A stretch of 55,292 nucleotides of DNA from Myxococcales bacterium (GTDB lineage Bacteria; Myxococcota_A; UBA9042; UBA3505), in assembly GCA_002728755.1 (NCBI GenBank), contig PBVT01000048.1:1-55292 (forward strand), given 5' to 3'. This document shows, in pieces, positions 44,011 through 52,975 of the stretch. Every line of letters begins with the position of its first letter. Positions within the stretch are counted from its first letter, which is position 1. A model generated the notes under the pieces. The model was not told the DNA's origin and ran no database searches. It was given only the letters and a program-made list of their open reading frames with translations. A program made the position numbers and the translations under genes.

Positions 44011-46905
44011 TCAGGGGTGAACCCCAAGAACGATGTAACCCTGAAGTTCTCCCTGGTTTCCCAATCCATATGCTGTCCCCATCCGAAGTATTGGACGAAG
44101 TCCATACCCCGCATCCAATTCCAGACGTAGCTCTGCTCCAACTCCCATATGGAAATCCTGCCTCGATAGACGATAGGGGCCCGTCCACGCCAGATCAGCA
44201 AAAAGGACAGGAACAAGTCGGCGCAAGGTCAGCGGAAGTGTCTTAATCCCTCGAAAAACATCGATATTTCCCATGGATAGATCCAGCAACCATTTTTGTA
44301 GATGAGGACCTCCCAGGCTGTTCAATGGAAAACCACGTAGGGCTTCGTATCCGAGCACCTCTCCCATAATGAGAGACCGAAACGGTGTCGTCATATCGAT
44401 CCCACCGACCGCGAAAAACTCCGTCTGATCCGCTGATGCAAAAGAGAGTCGACCGTTCAGATGATGGGTCAACACAATATGATACCGGTGGGAGAACACC
44501 TGCGGGTAACGAAAGGACCAGGACAGTCGCCAGCGGTCGAACTCACCGACGCTAACGGCGGGCTCGTATCGAATACCCACCACGGAAGAGACGCCGTACT
44601 CAGGCACAGTGCCGTACCGTGTTGTCCTGCGACCGCTATGACTGAACTCCAATCCAACGACCGGATAGGCCGACTGCCGAATCCACACAGGGGTTGTAGA
44701 GCCCGGGTCGGGACGAAGAGGCTGTGTCTGACCCGCCGCGTCCACAAGATCGAGATGCGCCACCAGCGCGTTGGTATGCAATATGCCTGGAAGACGACGA
44801 ACGAGGCTAGCTCGAAGAAAGCGAAAATGTGTAGAGGTCTGCTGGCTTTCCCAGCCATCAAACCAGCTTTGTTGAATCTCTCCATCGGCAATTATAAAGC
44901 CGATATCCGCCTGCCCACCCCCATAGGTATACCCTGCCGTGACATTCGTTGCCCCGTCGGAGTCTACAAGGGTTCGGTCCACTGCTACGGTCCAGAAATG
45001 ATGACCTAGGGGATCCATACCGAATGTGGAAACCCCTATCACAGGGTTCACCCCCACAGCTGCCCAGAAATCGGGCAGTATAGCCCGCGGACGGGCCAGC
45101 CATAGCAGCGGTGGATCACCTACCTGCACAGCTCCGGAGGTATCGTTTTGTGCGGCCTCTGGCAGCTCAACCGTGGACGGTTCCGGAAGGTCATAGTCTT
45201 GCCACGCAGCCACAGGAGAGGCCACCTGGTTCAGAGACCATCCCTGACCGCGCATGGCCATAACCCAGACCCCACGAGATGCAACAGGTATCCCCTGGCC
45301 AATTCCTCCGATACTCCGGGTCCACAAACGTAAAGCAGGCCTGGTTCCCTCATTTCTCAGCTCGATGGTTTCATACACCCCATCCACGACCGCGGTTACA
45401 AAGATGCTGGAGTCGTCGTCCGAAAACCGAGGAAAAATAATCGGCCAACGTGAACGTAGCACGGTGGTCCGACGGCCCGTCTGCGAATCCAGTAGAATCA
45501 GCGCGCTACCGTCCACATCGGCAGACACATACGCCATCATAGCGGATCGATTGGCCCAACGAGGCATATCGAGTCGATGATCCAGATCTCCCTGTACCAG
45601 AACCTTAACAGGGGCTCCCGGCCCATCAACCGTAACAATCGAGGTCGTTCCTGAGCGCGTCTGTATGGCGAGAACCGGTTTGTCGGGGTAGCGATGCGCA
45701 TCGGGGCGAGACAAACGAGCCCCGTCCGTCCACCACTGGCCCGCCTGTCCGCTTGAAGTGTCGTACCCCACAAGATCACCAACAACCCTCACCACATCGG
45801 TCGGATTGCGTAACGAGACCAGTGCGGTCCGCCCATCGGCTGTTACGGACACTCCCGAACACCCCCCCTCACATCGCTGGCGCCAAAGCAAACGACCGGT
45901 ATCCAGAGAGCGCATCTTGACCTCACCCTGCTCATGGCCAGAGCTCTCCAGATAGGCAATAGAGCGGGAAGCTGGAACGTACTCAAGACTTCCCAGAAAC
46001 GCTGTAGGCCCGGACCAGATCGTACCCTCGTGAAGTTCCCGCCCCGCACGATGTTTCTTCGCGGAGCGGATCTCCGCACGTCGGAACATTCGATAGCTAG
46101 AGACAAAGTCCTTCTTAGCGGCCTTCTTCAACGCAGAGTTAAATCGATAGGGAATGAGTCGACTGCCATATTCATCAATAAACGCAGCCAACGTACGGGT
46201 GCCCCCCGTTTGTTTCGCAAGGTAATCCAGAAACGCGGAACCAAACATATAGGATGTGGAGCCCCCCGGTGGATAGACCGGCGACGAAGTAATTCGATCG
46301 ATCGTAAAATCGGGCCCCTCAAGCCATGTTATGCGTCGACGGCCCTGGTATCTGGGGTGGTGTAGGCGTCCCCCATCAGGCTCGGTGGATTCCACCATCG
46401 TAGCCAACCCCTCCACAAACCACTCAGGAACCAACTGGTTTGGAAAGAACTGTGGGCCGAGCACTCCATTCAAGAATGTGTATATACCCCCACTTCGAAT
46501 CAGATGGGCCACATGCACGAGCTCATGCTGAATGAGCCGGTCAAGCCAGAGTCCAGGTCCTGCGAGGGCGCTATCAAGGGCTGGAGGGTGCGCATAGAGG
46601 GTGATTATCGGATAGGGGTAAATCCGTGCGCTGCCATTCGCGACATCGACATGGTCTGTTAGCACAATGGTCAGTTCCTGATGGAACCTCCAGCCAAAGG
46701 TCGACTCGATCGTGCGCGTTGCACGCTGCACGGAGGGCAGGACCCGACGCGCCAGCTCCTCATCCACCGCATCGAATAGAACCCGCACCTGCCCCTGTTG
46801 AATCGAACGCCAATTCCGATCGGGAGCATCCGCACCTATCCCAGCCGAGACGTTGGTAAAGAACACTCCCAGAAAGAATAGGACAGCTGGTCTCCAACAC
46901 CCCAT
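44011..46905 (-). CDS. Gluzincin-type peptidase fused to a beta-propeller and an outer-membrane barrel
   Basis: A 964-residue exported protein with a signal peptide to about residue 24. The peptidase domain has the zinc motif HELVH (127-131) and a downstream EWFVEGLA, where Glu165 is the likely third ligand, as in peptidase-MA/M1-like gluzincins. The middle (about 300-620) has WD40/TolB-like propeller repeats (SIAYLESSGHEQGEVKMRSL, SALILLDSQTGRRTTV). The last 330 residues alternate strands and turns as a barrel and end in LQGYIVLGVHP; segments resemble BamA/surface-antigen barrels (RSLIMGEVLGYEALRGFPL). Such triple fusions exist in scattered Bacteroidota and Deltaproteobacteria but have no known role. 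An anti-sigma-like gene precedes it by 27 bases, suggesting co-regulation. The catalytic set looks intact. Confidence 0.8.
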   Translation of the reverse strand: MGCWRPAVLFFLGVFFTNVSAGIGADAPDRNWRSIQQGQVRVLFDAVDEELARRVLPSVQRATRTIESTFGWRFHQELTIVLTDHVDVANGSARIYPYPIITLYAHPPALDSALAGPGLWLDRLIQHELVHVAHLIRSGGIYTFLNGVLGPQFFPNQLVPEWFVEGLATMVESTEPDGGRLHHPRYQGRRRITWLEGPDFTIDRITSSPVYPPGGSTSYMFGSAFLDYLAKQTGGTRTLAAFIDEYGSRLIPYRFNSALKKAAKKDFVSSYRMFRRAEIRSAKKHRAGRELHEGTIWSGPTAFLGSLEYVPASRSIAYLESSGHEQGEVKMRSLDTGRLLWRQRCEGGCSGVSVTADGRTALVSLRNPTDVVRVVGDLVGYDTSSGQAGQWWTDGARLSRPDAHRYPDKPVLAIQTRSGTTSIVTVDGPGAPVKVLVQGDLDHRLDMPRWANRSAMMAYVSADVDGSALILLDSQTGRRTTVLRSRWPIIFPRFSDDDSSIFVTAVVDGVYETIELRNEGTRPALRLWTRSIGGIGQGIPVASRGVWVMAMRGQGWSLNQVASPVAAWQDYDLPEPSTVELPEAAQNDTSGAVQVGDPPLLWLARPRAILPDFWAAVGVNPVIGVSTFGMDPLGHHFWTVAVDRTLVDSDGATNVTAGYTYGGGQADIGFIIADGEIQQSWFDGWESQQTSTHFRFLRASLVRRLPGILHTNALVAHLDLVDAAGQTQPLRPDPGSTTPVWIRQSAYPVVGLEFSHSGRRTTRYGTVPEYGVSSVVGIRYEPAVSVGEFDRWRLSWSFRYPQVFSHRYHIVLTHHLNGRLSFASADQTEFFAVGGIDMTTPFRSLIMGEVLGYEALRGFPLNSLGGPHLQKWLLDLSMGNIDVFRGIKTLPLTLRRLVPVLFADLAWTGPYRLSRQDFHMGVGAELRLELDAGYGLRPILRMGTAYGLGNQGELQGYIVLGVHP

Positions 46906-46932
46906 AGAACCTGATCCGACTGGTCTGGACGA

Positions 46933-47640
46933 TTAGCGCGACGGACTAGGAAATGTGGCGACGGTCATTGGTCCTTGCGGTGGAACCCAGGTTCGGGTTG
47001 CGTCGTCTCTGGAAGGCACAAATGTCCCCGTCAAATTGGCCGGTGCCATGGTATTCAGCTCAAATGTCCCATTACGGGTCTGAATCATATGCACGACCTC
47101 TCCTTCATCCATAAAGGTAAATAAGAGCCCGGGGCCATCGGAGAGTTGGATTCGCTCAACGCGTTGTAGTTTACGCGTTGTAACCGCACCTACGGTCGGC
47201 TCTACCACTCGTACTTTCCGAAGATTCGCCGTACGTATGGTTCGCTCGCTCTCCACCACCGTCTCCGGTCCGGGAACAGGGGTCGTGTAGTCGCGACGAC
47301 CAAATGCGATCACCAATAAAATGGCAGCGGCCAATCCCACGAAACCGGCCACAACCACCCGTTGGCTGCGACTAGCGTTGCTTCGAACACCGGCATGTCC
47401 ATCCTGCGATTGCATCCGAACCCAACCACGTAATTGACGCTCCAGATGTGGGGGAGCCTCGCAATCGTCGGCCAGGGAAGACTTCAAAAGACGGCGAAGC
47501 GTTGTCTCTTCCGAGAGCGTGTGGGCACATTCTGAGCAATCCTCGATGTGCGTGCACACCTGGCTGTGCTCAGGCTCACCCAGCTCTCCGTCCATATAAA
47601 GAAGAAGAAGTGGCCGTATGGTCCTACAATCGTTCCCCAT
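46933..47640 (-). CDS. Anti-sigma-factor-like membrane protein with a zinc-finger domain
   Basis: A 235-residue protein. The N-terminal 40 residues have the ZAS pattern H-x3-C-x2-C (His31, Cys35, Cys38) with Cys5 as a likely further ligand, and LLLLYMDGELGEPE ahead of it as in zf-HC2 anti-sigma factors. One membrane helix lies at about 94-112 (VVVAGFVGLAAAILLVIAF). The C-terminal 120 residues are periplasmic and beta-rich. Anti-sigma factors of this type usually sit next to the ECF sigma factor gene they bind; none is in the window. It is 27 bases before the peptidase-barrel gene. Upstream on the minus strand a weak TTGCTG-16-TATGAC could be its promoter. It may not control a sigma factor at all. 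Confidence 0.75.
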   Translation of the reverse strand: MGNDCRTIRPLLLLYMDGELGEPEHSQVCTHIEDCSECAHTLSEETTLRRLLKSSLADDCEAPPHLERQLRGWVRMQSQDGHAGVRSNASRSQRVVVAGFVGLAAAILLVIAFGRRDYTTPVPGPETVVESERTIRTANLRKVRVVEPTVGAVTTRKLQRVERIQLSDGPGLLFTFMDEGEVVHMIQTRNGTFELNTMAPANLTGTFVPSRDDATRTWVPPQGPMTVATFPSPSR

Positions 47641-47765
47641 GTCTTCCTTCCATTAACAACTGTTCAACTTTTTTCGTTGCTCAGCTATTCCCGGTACGAA
47701 GCCTGTTCCAGACCCTTGAACGAAAGCTTGTCATATTCTGTGTTTCGAAGCCAGCAAACTGCTGC

Positions 47766-48200
47766 TCATTCCACCTCTAGAATATGAACCTCCAACTCCA
47801 GAGTCTGTCCTGCCAGGGGGTGATTAAAATCCGCGACGATGGTGTCGTCATTGGTTTCCACCACCCGGAAACTGACCGGTAGACCTTCTTCTGTCTCCGC
47901 GTCGTACCGTTCACCCGCGACCAGTTCTGCGCCCTCGCCAAAGGCGGTCTTTGGAAGGGTTTGCACAAGTTCCGGGCTGCTTGGACCATATCCTTGATCC
48001 GGCTCGACTGCGAACTTGACCTGACTCCCGGCCGCTTGACCCGTCAGAGCCTCTTCAAATGCCGGAAACACTTCCTGGCTACCGACGACAAAAGCGAACG
48101 GCTCTTCTTCGGGGGTACGATCAATTTCGGTTCCATCTTGCAAACGCATTACGTACGAAACCGTGACTCTTGAACCAACTTCAATCATTGCTTTGTCCAT
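47766..48200 (-). CDS. SlyD-type FKBP peptidyl-prolyl isomerase
   Basis: A 144-residue cytoplasmic prolyl isomerase/chaperone of the SlyD branch. The FKBP half appears as VTVSYVMRLQDGTEID and, at the end, HPLAGQTLELEVHILEVE; the inserted flap carries PEDQGYGPSSPELVQTLPK-like residues (PDQGYGPSSPELVQ). The His/Cys-rich metal-binding tail of E. coli SlyD is absent. The start ATG48200 overlaps the methyltransferase stop by one base (TAATG); ATG48188 is an alternative. It follows a methyltransferase and precedes the anti-sigma-like gene by 125 bases. It likely assists folding of cytosolic proteins. Confidence 0.9.
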   Translation of the reverse strand: MDKAMIEVGSRVTVSYVMRLQDGTEIDRTPEEEPFAFVVGSQEVFPAFEEALTGQAAGSQVKFAVEPDQGYGPSSPELVQTLPKTAFGEGAELVAGERYDAETEEGLPVSFRVVETNDDTIVADFNHPLAGQTLELEVHILEVE

Positions 48201-48793
48201 TACTCAGCTGTCGACTCGCCAAAAACGAGTACATTATGTGATGGGTAGATATCCCAGCTCTCTTGATAGGCAAACCCAGCCGCTGTCACGACCTCTCGCG
48301 TTTGTTCCGCAGAGAGTCTGGCATCGACGGGAGGGGCAACGGCAATGGGATCTTGCGATTCGTCCTGCTTCCAACCGATGACCACCAGGCGTCCATTCGG
48401 ACGGAGAACCCGTCGAATCTCTGCCATGACAGCTGCGGCATCCGCCCCGGCATGAACCTCATCTCCGAGACTTGCCAGGTCCACCGAATTATCGGGAAGG
48501 GGGAAAGTATTGGATTCAACCCGCATCGGGATGACCCATCCCGTCAGGTCTTCCGTTTCAAGACGGTTCTTCAGGCCTTCGACCCCATCCCCGTCACAAT
48601 CCACAGAGAATACCGTTCCAGTACCACGTAACAGTTGACCAACGGGTACAGCGAAATGTCCCGACCCTGTGCCGATATCGGCGAATATCATTCCGTGAAC
48701 TAGAGGAAGACGCTCAATAAGATCTTCGACCGGTTGCCAACGATCACGAGACCGTTCCTCTTGTGCCGGCGTGCTTTCGCTATGTTCTTCCAT
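48200..48793 (-). CDS. SAM-dependent class-I methyltransferase
   Basis: A 197-residue methyltransferase with the Rossmann-like class-I fold. Motif I is FADIGTGSGHFAVPVG, motif II near VFSVDCDGDGVEGL, motif III at DNSVDLASLGDEVHA, and post-II LRPNGRLVVIGW. This is the UbiE/COQ5-like general type and no substrate motif stands out. The start is ATG48793. The gene is co-translated with the SlyD-like gene (TAATG) and is divergent from the SLC13 transporter over 113 bases. The substrate is unknown. Confidence 0.85.
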   Translation of the reverse strand: MEEHSESTPAQEERSRDRWQPVEDLIERLPLVHGMIFADIGTGSGHFAVPVGQLLRGTGTVFSVDCDGDGVEGLKNRLETEDLTGWVIPMRVESNTFPLPDNSVDLASLGDEVHAGADAAAVMAEIRRVLRPNGRLVVIGWKQDESQDPIAVAPPVDARLSAEQTREVVTAAGFAYQESWDIYPSHNVLVFGESTAE

Positions 48794-48880
48794 TCTCTAC
48801 TCCTACTACTGGACCGTTTGCGTCTTCTAGCAGGCCTTGTTACGGATCTCAATGTTCCACCAATTGTTCCCCAACCCCTT

Positions 48881-48891
48881 CCAACCGTTGG
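48881..48891. repeat. Dyad CCAAC-C-GTTGG just upstream of the SLC13 gene
   Basis: A perfect 5-bp inverted repeat 16 bases before the transporter start, with a second CCAACC ten bases upstream (48871-48876). A similar GTTGG/CCAAC dyad occurs at 52960-52975. Both could be operators for one regulator, or chance. Confidence 0.25.
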
Positions 48892-48906
48892 TCCAAGAAT
48901 CGGGTA

Positions 48907-50400
48907 ATGAGCGTTAACGACCCCTCACAAGACCATTCCTCCACGCCGGATCCCAATCGCTCCACTGTTCGCGTATGGATCGACCGGAGACCGATCTTTC
49001 TGGTGATTGCATCGCGTTTCCGCAAGCAATTGTTCGGCGCTCTTCTGTTGGGACTCTTTCTAGGTGCCTTGAGCCTGGAGCCACCAGACGGACTCAAAAC
49101 AGATGGCTACCGCGTAATGTGCCTTTTCGGTCTTTGCGTCGTGCTATGGGCTTCTAACCTTATTCCCCTGAGTATAACGTCCCTCGTAGCTATGGCTGGA
49201 GTCCCCCTGCTGACCAATGTGGAGACAGCAGACGCCTACCGCTACTTTGGGCATCCAGTCGTTTTCTTTGTCCTCGGTGCGTTTATTCTCGGAGCCGTCG
49301 TCGTAAGCTGCGGACTCTCGACTCGTATCGCAGTCTGGGTCCTGGGACGTTTTGGGCGAACACCACGACGACTGGTACTTTCCATCTACGGCCTATGCGC
49401 GTTTCTCTCCTGTTTCATGAGTGAGCACGCGGTGGCGGCGATGATGTTCCCCATCGTTGTCGAGTTGGTGCGAGGTTTGAATCTTAAGACGGGCCGCAGT
49501 CCAATGGCCAAGGCCATGTTCCTGGCTCTCGCCTGGGGATGTATCATCGGAGGTACGTTAACAGTCCTGGGTGGTGGACGGGGCCCCCTCGCGATCGGTT
49601 TTCTTGAAGAGGCCACAGGCAACGCCGAGACGATCTCATTCCTTGGCTATATCGCCTATGGTCTGCCTCTAGTCCTTATCCTACTAGCTGTCGGTGCGTT
49701 CGTCTTATGGACCTTCTTCCCCCCCGAGATCAGCTCCGTAGACAGCGCAAGAGAACGTTTAGAACGACAGGTTCACCTTCTGGGCAAAATCTCCTGGCGT
49801 GAACAGGGTGTGGCCCTGGTGCTCCTCACCACCATCTGTGGCTGGATAGTGTTAGGTCATGGCGTCGGTATGGCCAATATTGCCATCTGTGGCGTAGCAG
49901 CCCTCTTTTTGTTGCGTCTCGCCTCCTGGCGAGAGGTCGAAGAGAACGTGAACTGGGGCATCATCTTAACCTACGGAGGTGCCATCTGCCTGGCCGGTGC
50001 ACTTATGAACCCGGAGATTGGTGCAAAGCAATGGATCACGCAGAACCTTCCCCTCGAGGAACATAGCTCACCGGCGGCCTTTTTGCTCATCGTGGGCGCT
50101 GTCGTTGTGATTCTTACCGAATTCATGAGCAATTCAGCCGTTATAGCCATTCTAATGCCGATGGCTCTCGCGCTCGCTCCGCCGGACATTGACCCAAGAG
50201 CGGTCACCATGGCGGTGGTTCTCCCATCGAACTTCGCTTTTATGTTGCCCATGGCAACACCAGCGACCGCATTATCCTACTCATCGGGAGCCTTCCGCCC
50301 CTTTGAGGTCATGCGATTCGGCCTGTTACTGGATCTCGCAGGCTATCTATCCCTCGTATTCCTCGTAACCGTGTATTGGCCGGCGACCGGCCTGCTCTGA
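48907..50400 (+). CDS. SLC13/DASS-family anion:Na+ symporter-like transporter
   Basis: A 497-residue inner-membrane protein with about 11-13 helices, of the divalent anion/Na+ symporter family (dicarboxylates, citrate or sulfate). The C-terminal repeat has the conserved FMSNSAVIAILMP (Ser408-Asn409-Ser410). The matching site in the N-terminal repeat, usually SNT in FMSNTA, reads FMSEHAVAAMMFP (Ser172-Glu173-His174), so one of the two Na+-site signatures is changed. ATG48907 is chosen; the ORF is open back to 48763, but the extra residues are unlike the family. A Usp-like gene follows by 30 bases. The substrate is not predictable, and Na+ coupling may differ. Confidence 0.8.
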   Translation: MSVNDPSQDHSSTPDPNRSTVRVWIDRRPIFLVIASRFRKQLFGALLLGLFLGALSLEPPDGLKTDGYRVMCLFGLCVVLWASNLIPLSITSLVAMAGVPLLTNVETADAYRYFGHPVVFFVLGAFILGAVVVSCGLSTRIAVWVLGRFGRTPRRLVLSIYGLCAFLSCFMSEHAVAAMMFPIVVELVRGLNLKTGRSPMAKAMFLALAWGCIIGGTLTVLGGGRGPLAIGFLEEATGNAETISFLGYIAYGLPLVLILLAVGAFVLWTFFPPEISSVDSARERLERQVHLLGKISWREQGVALVLLTTICGWIVLGHGVGMANIAICGVAALFLLRLASWREVEENVNWGIILTYGGAICLAGALMNPEIGAKQWITQNLPLEEHSSPAAFLLIVGAVVVILTEFMSNSAVIAILMPMALALAPPDIDPRAVTMAVVLPSNFAFMLPMATPATALSYSSGAFRPFEVMRFGLLLDLAGYLSLVFLVTVYWPATGLL

Positions 50401-50430
50401 TCGCTTCGTACGCATCCAAAGGACTCCTTC

Positions 50431-50913
50431 ATGAGCCAGACAAACCCAGTTACGGTTATCTACCTCATTACTCCCGTCTGCTCGTCATCTACGGCGGGGA
50501 TCAATCGAGCCGTTTCAGAGGCCGGACCCGGTGGCGAGGTCGTGATCGCCTACGCCCACGATCCACGCCATGAAGACAGCTTGAAGGAAGCGCTCAGCTC
50601 GGGAGCATTTGTAGGCCTGAAACAACTCGAAGACGTAGCGCATGCCGCCTGGGAGTCGGTGGAGTCCGTAGGAAAAGACGCACTGGAAGAAGCCCAAAAG
50701 GCGGCAGAAGATGCAGACATCACCCTGACTCTCAAAATCATACGAGGACCGCTGGTGGAGGTTGTTCGAGAGCTGAGCTCTACGCTTCAGGCTCGATCCC
50801 TCGTAGTCACCGTACCGGCAAAGACCGCGATCGGTCGCTGGTTACTGCTTCCCCGGGCTGTTCGTCAGCTACGCCGCGAACTCACTATTCCGGTTATCGA
50901 AGTTCCCGCCTAA
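50431..50913 (+). CDS. Usp-like small protein
   Basis: A 160-residue cytoplasmic protein with an alpha/beta fold compatible with the universal stress protein family: a first strand VTVIYLITPVC, a second VVIAYAHDPRHE, a long helix 60-95, then ITLTLKIIRGPLVEVVRELS and RSLVVTVPAKTAIGRWLLLP, and a last strand IPVIEVPA. The usual ATP-binding G-2x-G-9x-G-S/T pattern is not clear. It follows the transporter by 30 bases, and Usp domains often pair with membrane transporters, so it may regulate transport. It converges on the lipoprotein gene with 24 bases between stops; a weak AGAG/CTCT hairpin there has no T-run. Confidence 0.6.
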   Translation: MSQTNPVTVIYLITPVCSSSTAGINRAVSEAGPGGEVVIAYAHDPRHEDSLKEALSSGAFVGLKQLEDVAHAAWESVESVGKDALEEAQKAAEDADITLTLKIIRGPLVEVVRELSSTLQARSLVVTVPAKTAIGRWLLLPRAVRQLRRELTIPVIEVPA

Positions 50914-50937
50914 AGAGGTCGGGGCTCTCTGAAAGAA

Positions 50938-52860
50938 TCAGTTTGCCCGCTTGCCCAGGAAGTCTGCATCCATGTTGACGACGTCGCCATTAAAATCAAT
51001 GGAGGCGTCCCAGATACACATGGTTCCTTCGGTACCGAACTGATCGATCCATTGATCTTGATTGATATCGAAGAGGTGACATGGCTCTTTGGTTCCAATC
51101 ACAAAGGAATCCTCGGAATCGATATCAAGACCCATGAGCTGACCACGAATCGCGGTACCAGCCAGTGTCGTAATCGTCGTACACAGACTTTCCGCAGTGG
51201 ACTGCCATACTGGCTCGACGCTTGCTCCGAGGTTCTGGCAGCAGATTCCTTGTACTGCACAGCCCTGTCCGCCCAGGATCGTTCCCAGGAAGTCTTCCCA
51301 GGTGTCCACGTTTTCATCACTCATTACGGCCGGAATCACAACCTTCTCAAGTAGGAAGTTGAGCAAAATACCGTACTTCAGGTTCACAGAGTGCGGATCG
51401 ATCTCGATGGTCTCGAAATCATTCACGGTCGCTGTGAAATGACCCGTCAGAAGCTCGGGGTTGAGGTCGGGTAATGCATATAAGGAGTAGGACTCCCAAC
51501 CACATGTTCCGTCATCTGGTGTGGGACAATCCTTACCGAGTGTCCAGCGATAGTTCAGGGTATGCCAAATCTCCTTGGTGTCGTCTTCAGTAAGAAGACC
51601 GGTCGCATCGGGCTCCGCCAGAATCTCAACCGTGCTCTCGAAATTCAGCTCCTTCAACAGGTTGCGCACATCCTGCCCGACATCAAAGATGTCTTCGGCC
51701 AATGTCTCTTCGATGAGAATAAATACGATCTGGTCGACGATATCCATGATCATCGGGGCCCAGGCGGAGAGACATGTGCCGGCCGGTTCCAGACAGGGAT
51801 TGGCCGGATCCACGAAGATTTGGCTACAGAGGTCCTGAAGTGCCGACTCTCCCAACTCACAGGTGAGAAGAAGAAGACCGCCCGAGGGGTTCTCGAAGAG
51901 CTCAAGAACACCATTGATAATGCCCTGTGCCTCTTCTGGCATCATCGTGATGAGGTCGAAGTAATTCTCGAACTCATAGACACCTTCCAGCTTCGGCGGA
52001 ATGTCTCGCAGTACCAATGTCTGCTGATTACTCGCTCCGTAGGCAACCTGCGTCTTGCTGGGGTTCTCCGTACCGTCTTCACAGGCCCAGGCCAAAGGTG
52101 GACCGTCAACCTCGTGACCAACCGCCACCATCGTATAATGTTGCGGAGAGTCGTTCTCGAGGTTCGGGAACACCGGGAAGTTAACGCTATAGGGAAGCGG
52201 CTTGATCGGGTATTGGCCTAGATCTGCAGTGGGCAGATTGGTCACATCCATATCGTCGCATTTGTACGGTTTCTCAGCCGTCTGACGGAATAGAAGGACA
52301 TCGGTCCCCTCAAGATTACGGCTACCTTGATAGACCAATAGAAGACTGAGAGGCATGGTCCCCTTGGGGGTGACCGCGACATCGAAATAGATGGGAGTTA
52401 CATCGGGAGCACCATCGACCGTAACCTCAATACGAACCTCACCTACCGTGTTGAAGCCTTTCACCTGCGTGGCGGCCCCGCCGGTATTGCTCGATGTGGC
52501 AGTCTTGGCTGTCAGCTGTACGGTTGTGTCCTGGCCCTGGATCAGCTCGTAGCGAATCGTTGCATCTGCGATGGGGCCGTTTGTACCAACGTAAAGGACC
52601 TCAAGCTTTCGGGTTGAGTTATACGACAGGTACAGAGTGCATGTATCGGTATCAGTACAAGGCTTATCGTCATCACCAACAGGCTCTACAAAGCTCAAGG
52701 CTCCTCCCTGTTGGTTCGTAGCGTCGCTCTGCGTACTATCCGTATTGGAGGTACTATCCGCGGGATAATTCTGGAAGTCCGACTCGGAGCTACCACAGGC
52801 CGTCCCGCCGACCAGGAATCCCAGAACAAAGATTGATAGAAGAATACGTAAACGAATCAT
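50938..52860 (-). CDS. Large lipoprotein of unknown function
   Basis: A 640-residue lipoprotein with signal peptide ending GGTAC (Cys22 acylated). After a Ser/Asp/Thr-rich linker (about 25-60), residues 60-180 look like a bacterial Ig-like domain (LYLSYNSTRKLEVLYVGTNG, ATIRYELIQGQDTTVQLT). The middle is alpha/beta with several cysteine pairs; the last part contains CAVQGICCQNLG and a short Asp-rich C-terminus. I do not recognise a family. Similar lipoproteins with Ig-like N-termini and otherwise unique cores are common in predatory Deltaproteobacteria. ATG52860 is chosen because GAGGG lies upstream and the ORF before it (to 53004) lacks signal features. It is divergent from the PHP lipoprotein gene. 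Confidence 0.65.
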   Translation of the reverse strand: MIRLRILLSIFVLGFLVGGTACGSSESDFQNYPADSTSNTDSTQSDATNQQGGALSFVEPVGDDDKPCTDTDTCTLYLSYNSTRKLEVLYVGTNGPIADATIRYELIQGQDTTVQLTAKTATSSNTGGAATQVKGFNTVGEVRIEVTVDGAPDVTPIYFDVAVTPKGTMPLSLLLVYQGSRNLEGTDVLLFRQTAEKPYKCDDMDVTNLPTADLGQYPIKPLPYSVNFPVFPNLENDSPQHYTMVAVGHEVDGPPLAWACEDGTENPSKTQVAYGASNQQTLVLRDIPPKLEGVYEFENYFDLITMMPEEAQGIINGVLELFENPSGGLLLLTCELGESALQDLCSQIFVDPANPCLEPAGTCLSAWAPMIMDIVDQIVFILIEETLAEDIFDVGQDVRNLLKELNFESTVEILAEPDATGLLTEDDTKEIWHTLNYRWTLGKDCPTPDDGTCGWESYSLYALPDLNPELLTGHFTATVNDFETIEIDPHSVNLKYGILLNFLLEKVVIPAVMSDENVDTWEDFLGTILGGQGCAVQGICCQNLGASVEPVWQSTAESLCTTITTLAGTAIRGQLMGLDIDSEDSFVIGTKEPCHLFDINQDQWIDQFGTEGTMCIWDASIDFNGDVVNMDADFLGKRAN

Positions 52861-52959
52861 CCGAAAGCCCTCTTGCCGATTCAAATTGATAACAAACACA
52901 ACATCGCCCAAATTCGCGCGGGGTACATACCACAAAACCGGATGAATCCAAGAATGGAG

Positions 52960-52975
52960 GTTGGATATCACCAAC
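52960..52975. repeat. Dyad GTTGG-N6-CCAAC
   Basis: A perfect 5-bp inverted repeat with six central bases, 100 bases upstream of the large lipoprotein start and about 235 upstream of the PHP gene. The arms equal those of the dyad at 48881, but the spacing differs. Confidence 0.25.
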
